Shown here in pieces: positions 41,106 to 42,149 of a DNA stretch of 42,149 bases (its first letter is position 1; every line of letters begins with the position of its first letter). The position numbers were made by a program, and so were the translations under genes. The notes beneath the pieces are model-generated. The model was not told the origin of the DNA. It made no database searches and saw nothing but the letters and a program-made list of their open reading frames with translations. The DNA lies in the NCBI RefSeq assembly GCF_016908595.1, contig NZ_JAFBEC010000019.1, forward strand, positions 1-42,149. The letters run 5' to 3'. The DNA is from Geomicrobium sediminis. GTDB taxonomy: Bacteria > Bacillota > Bacilli > Bacillales > Marinococcaceae.

Positions 41106-41190
41106 TGGTGGAGGGGGACGGATTCGAACCGCCGAACCCTGAGGGAGCGGATTTACAGTCCGCCGCGTTTAGCCACTTCGCTACCCCTCC
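41106..41190 (-). tRNA. tRNA-Tyr (anticodon GTA)
   Basis: Acceptor GGAGGGG, loop CTGTAAA, long variable arm, encoded CCA. Confidence 0.95.
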
Positions 41191-41198
41191 ATCTATGA

Positions 41199-41274
<76 letters not shown>

Positions 41275-41280
41275 AACAAA

Positions 41281-41356
41281 TGGTGGCTCGAGACGGAATC
41301 GAACCGCCGACACGTAGATTTTCAGTCTACTGCTCTACCAACTGAGCTATCGAGCC
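41281..41356 (-). tRNA. tRNA-Phe (anticodon GAA)
   Basis: Acceptor GGCTCGA/TCGAGCC, loop CTGAAAA, encoded CCA. Confidence 0.95.
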
Positions 41357-41375
41357 AAAACACTTTTTGAAATAA

Positions 41376-41451
41376 TGGCGGGCCTGACGGGAATCGAACC
41401 CGCGATCTCCTGCGTGACAGGCAGGCATGTTAACCGCTACACCACAGGCCC
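41376..41451 (-). tRNA. tRNA-Asp (anticodon GTC)
   Basis: Acceptor GGGCCTG/CAGGCCC, loop CTGTCAC, encoded CCA. Confidence 0.95.
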
Positions 41452-41608
41452 ACATTAGTAAATGTTTTACTTCATAGTAATTATGTATGTATCTTGATGC
41501 TTATCTTATTACTCTTCTACGAAGCATCGAGAGTAATTGGTTGCACCCTCTCGGGTACTACAATCTTTTCTCACTACGTTGATTACTCGACGTAGTGTCG
41601 AAAATAAT
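41452..41608. other. 157-bp spacer with hairpins inside the tRNA cluster
   Basis: No tRNA is found here. GATGCTT/AAGCATC and CACTACG/CGTAGTG form stem-loops, and AATTGGTTGC occurs both at about 41536 and directly before the fMet 3' end. It looks like a remodelled or deleted tRNA segment. Confidence 0.4.
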
Positions 41609-41685
<77 letters not shown>

Positions 41686-41692
41686 ATATTGT

Positions 41693-41767
41693 TGGTGACC
41701 CGTGCGGGATTCGAACCCGCGTTACCGCCGTGAAAGGGCGGTGTCTTAACCCCTTGACCAACGGGCC
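41693..41767 (-). tRNA. tRNA-Glu (anticodon TTC)
   Basis: Acceptor GGCCCGT/ACGGGTC, loop CTTTCAC, encoded CCA. Confidence 0.95.
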
Positions 41768-41797
41768 AGCTTAAGATTATTCTTGCATAATGTGTTA

Positions 41798-41889
41798 TGG
41801 CGGAGAGCGAGGGATTCGAACCCTCGAGACGGTTAATGCCGCCTACACGATTTCCAATCGTGCTCCTTCGGCCACTCGGACAGCTCTCC
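41798..41889 (-). tRNA. tRNA-Ser (anticodon GGA)
   Basis: Acceptor GGAGAGC/GCTCTCC, loop TTGGAAA, long variable arm, encoded CCA. Confidence 0.95.
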
Positions 41890-41894
41890 AAGTA

Positions 41895-41969
41895 TGGCTC
41901 CACAGGCAGGATTCGAACCAGCGACCTACCGGTTAACAGCCGGTTGCTCTACCACTGAGCTACTGTGGA
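41895..41969 (-). tRNA. tRNA-Asn (anticodon GTT)
   Basis: Acceptor TCCACAG/CTGTGGA, loop CTGTTAA, encoded CCA. First tRNA of the cluster; an rRNA operon probably lies to its right outside the window. Confidence 0.95.
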
Positions 41970-42149
41970 ATGTGTCTGTTGGCCTCATGGACAACATTAT
42001 TTTACTCTAAAACCATCACGAATGCAAGTGTTTTTTTGTAAATAATCTTATGTATGAGAGTGTCGTTCTCTCAAAACTGAATAACGGATTCGCAAGACAT
42101 TTGACCGGATTTGACCCAGCAACCTTAAAAAGTTTGTGGATAAATCCTC

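Overview
The window is chromosomal DNA from an endospore-forming Firmicute of the Bacillaceae. The evidence is the Bacillus-type gene set (SpoVR, YhbH, PrkA, PgcA, TrmL, QueG, DacC), strong AAGGAGG-type ribosome binding sites, GTG/TTG starts, and a 14-gene tRNA cluster (Asn-Ser-Glu-fMet-Asp-Phe-Thr-Tyr-Trp-His-Gln-Gly-Cys-Leu) of the kind that follows an rRNA operon in Bacillus. I cannot name the species.

Left host part (1-15230). Most genes lie on the minus strand: spoVR, an arylamine N-acetyltransferase, pgcA, yhbH, a signal peptidase I, prkA, an IsdG/HmoA-like haem monooxygenase, trmL, a secreted-type amidase-domain protein and queG. On the plus strand are acyP, msrA, a two-domain secreted protein, a B3/B4-domain protein and small membrane proteins. 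SpoVR, YhbH and PrkA, which also travel together in other bacteria (YcgB, YeaH, YeaG), all sit within 10 kb.

Mobile element (about 15259-32062, 16.7 kb). A tRNA-Leu(CAA) gene at 15230-15314 carries a perfect 57-bp direct repeat (15259-15315) that recurs at 32006-32062: these are attL and attR. Inside are a tyrosine integrase next to attL, a frameshifted HTH gene under a LexA-like box, a 1-kb non-coding stretch with a GC-rich hairpin, a second compact tyrosine recombinase preceded by a dif-like palindrome, and a repressor (minus) facing an early operon (plus) across overlapping promoters filled by 17-bp operators. Further right are a heptamer repeat array, a ParB-like protein with an apparent J-domain tail, an HTH initiator candidate followed by iterons and AT-rich repeats (probable origin), several small unknown genes, and a reduced tail cassette: an HK97 gp10-like protein, a 114-aa protein and a 902-aa tape measure protein. 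A DUF4145 gene on the opposite strand lies near attR. No terminase, portal, capsid, lysis or conjugation gene is visible. The order (int, divergent regulators, replication module, few structural genes, edge cargo) resembles a phage satellite of the PICI type, but the structural gene it carries is a tail tape measure protein. That is the most interesting feature of the window.

Right host part (32063-42149). After the displaced terminator of the tRNA-Leu locus and a small unknown gene come dacC (penicillin-binding carboxypeptidase) and a complete reductive pyrimidine degradation operon on the minus strand: preT-preA-hydA-small protein-N-carbamoyl amidohydrolase. Together these would convert uracil or thymine to the beta-amino acid, CO2 and ammonia. 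Then follow dut and the tRNA cluster, all on the minus strand. The last 150 bases hold no complete gene I can recognise.
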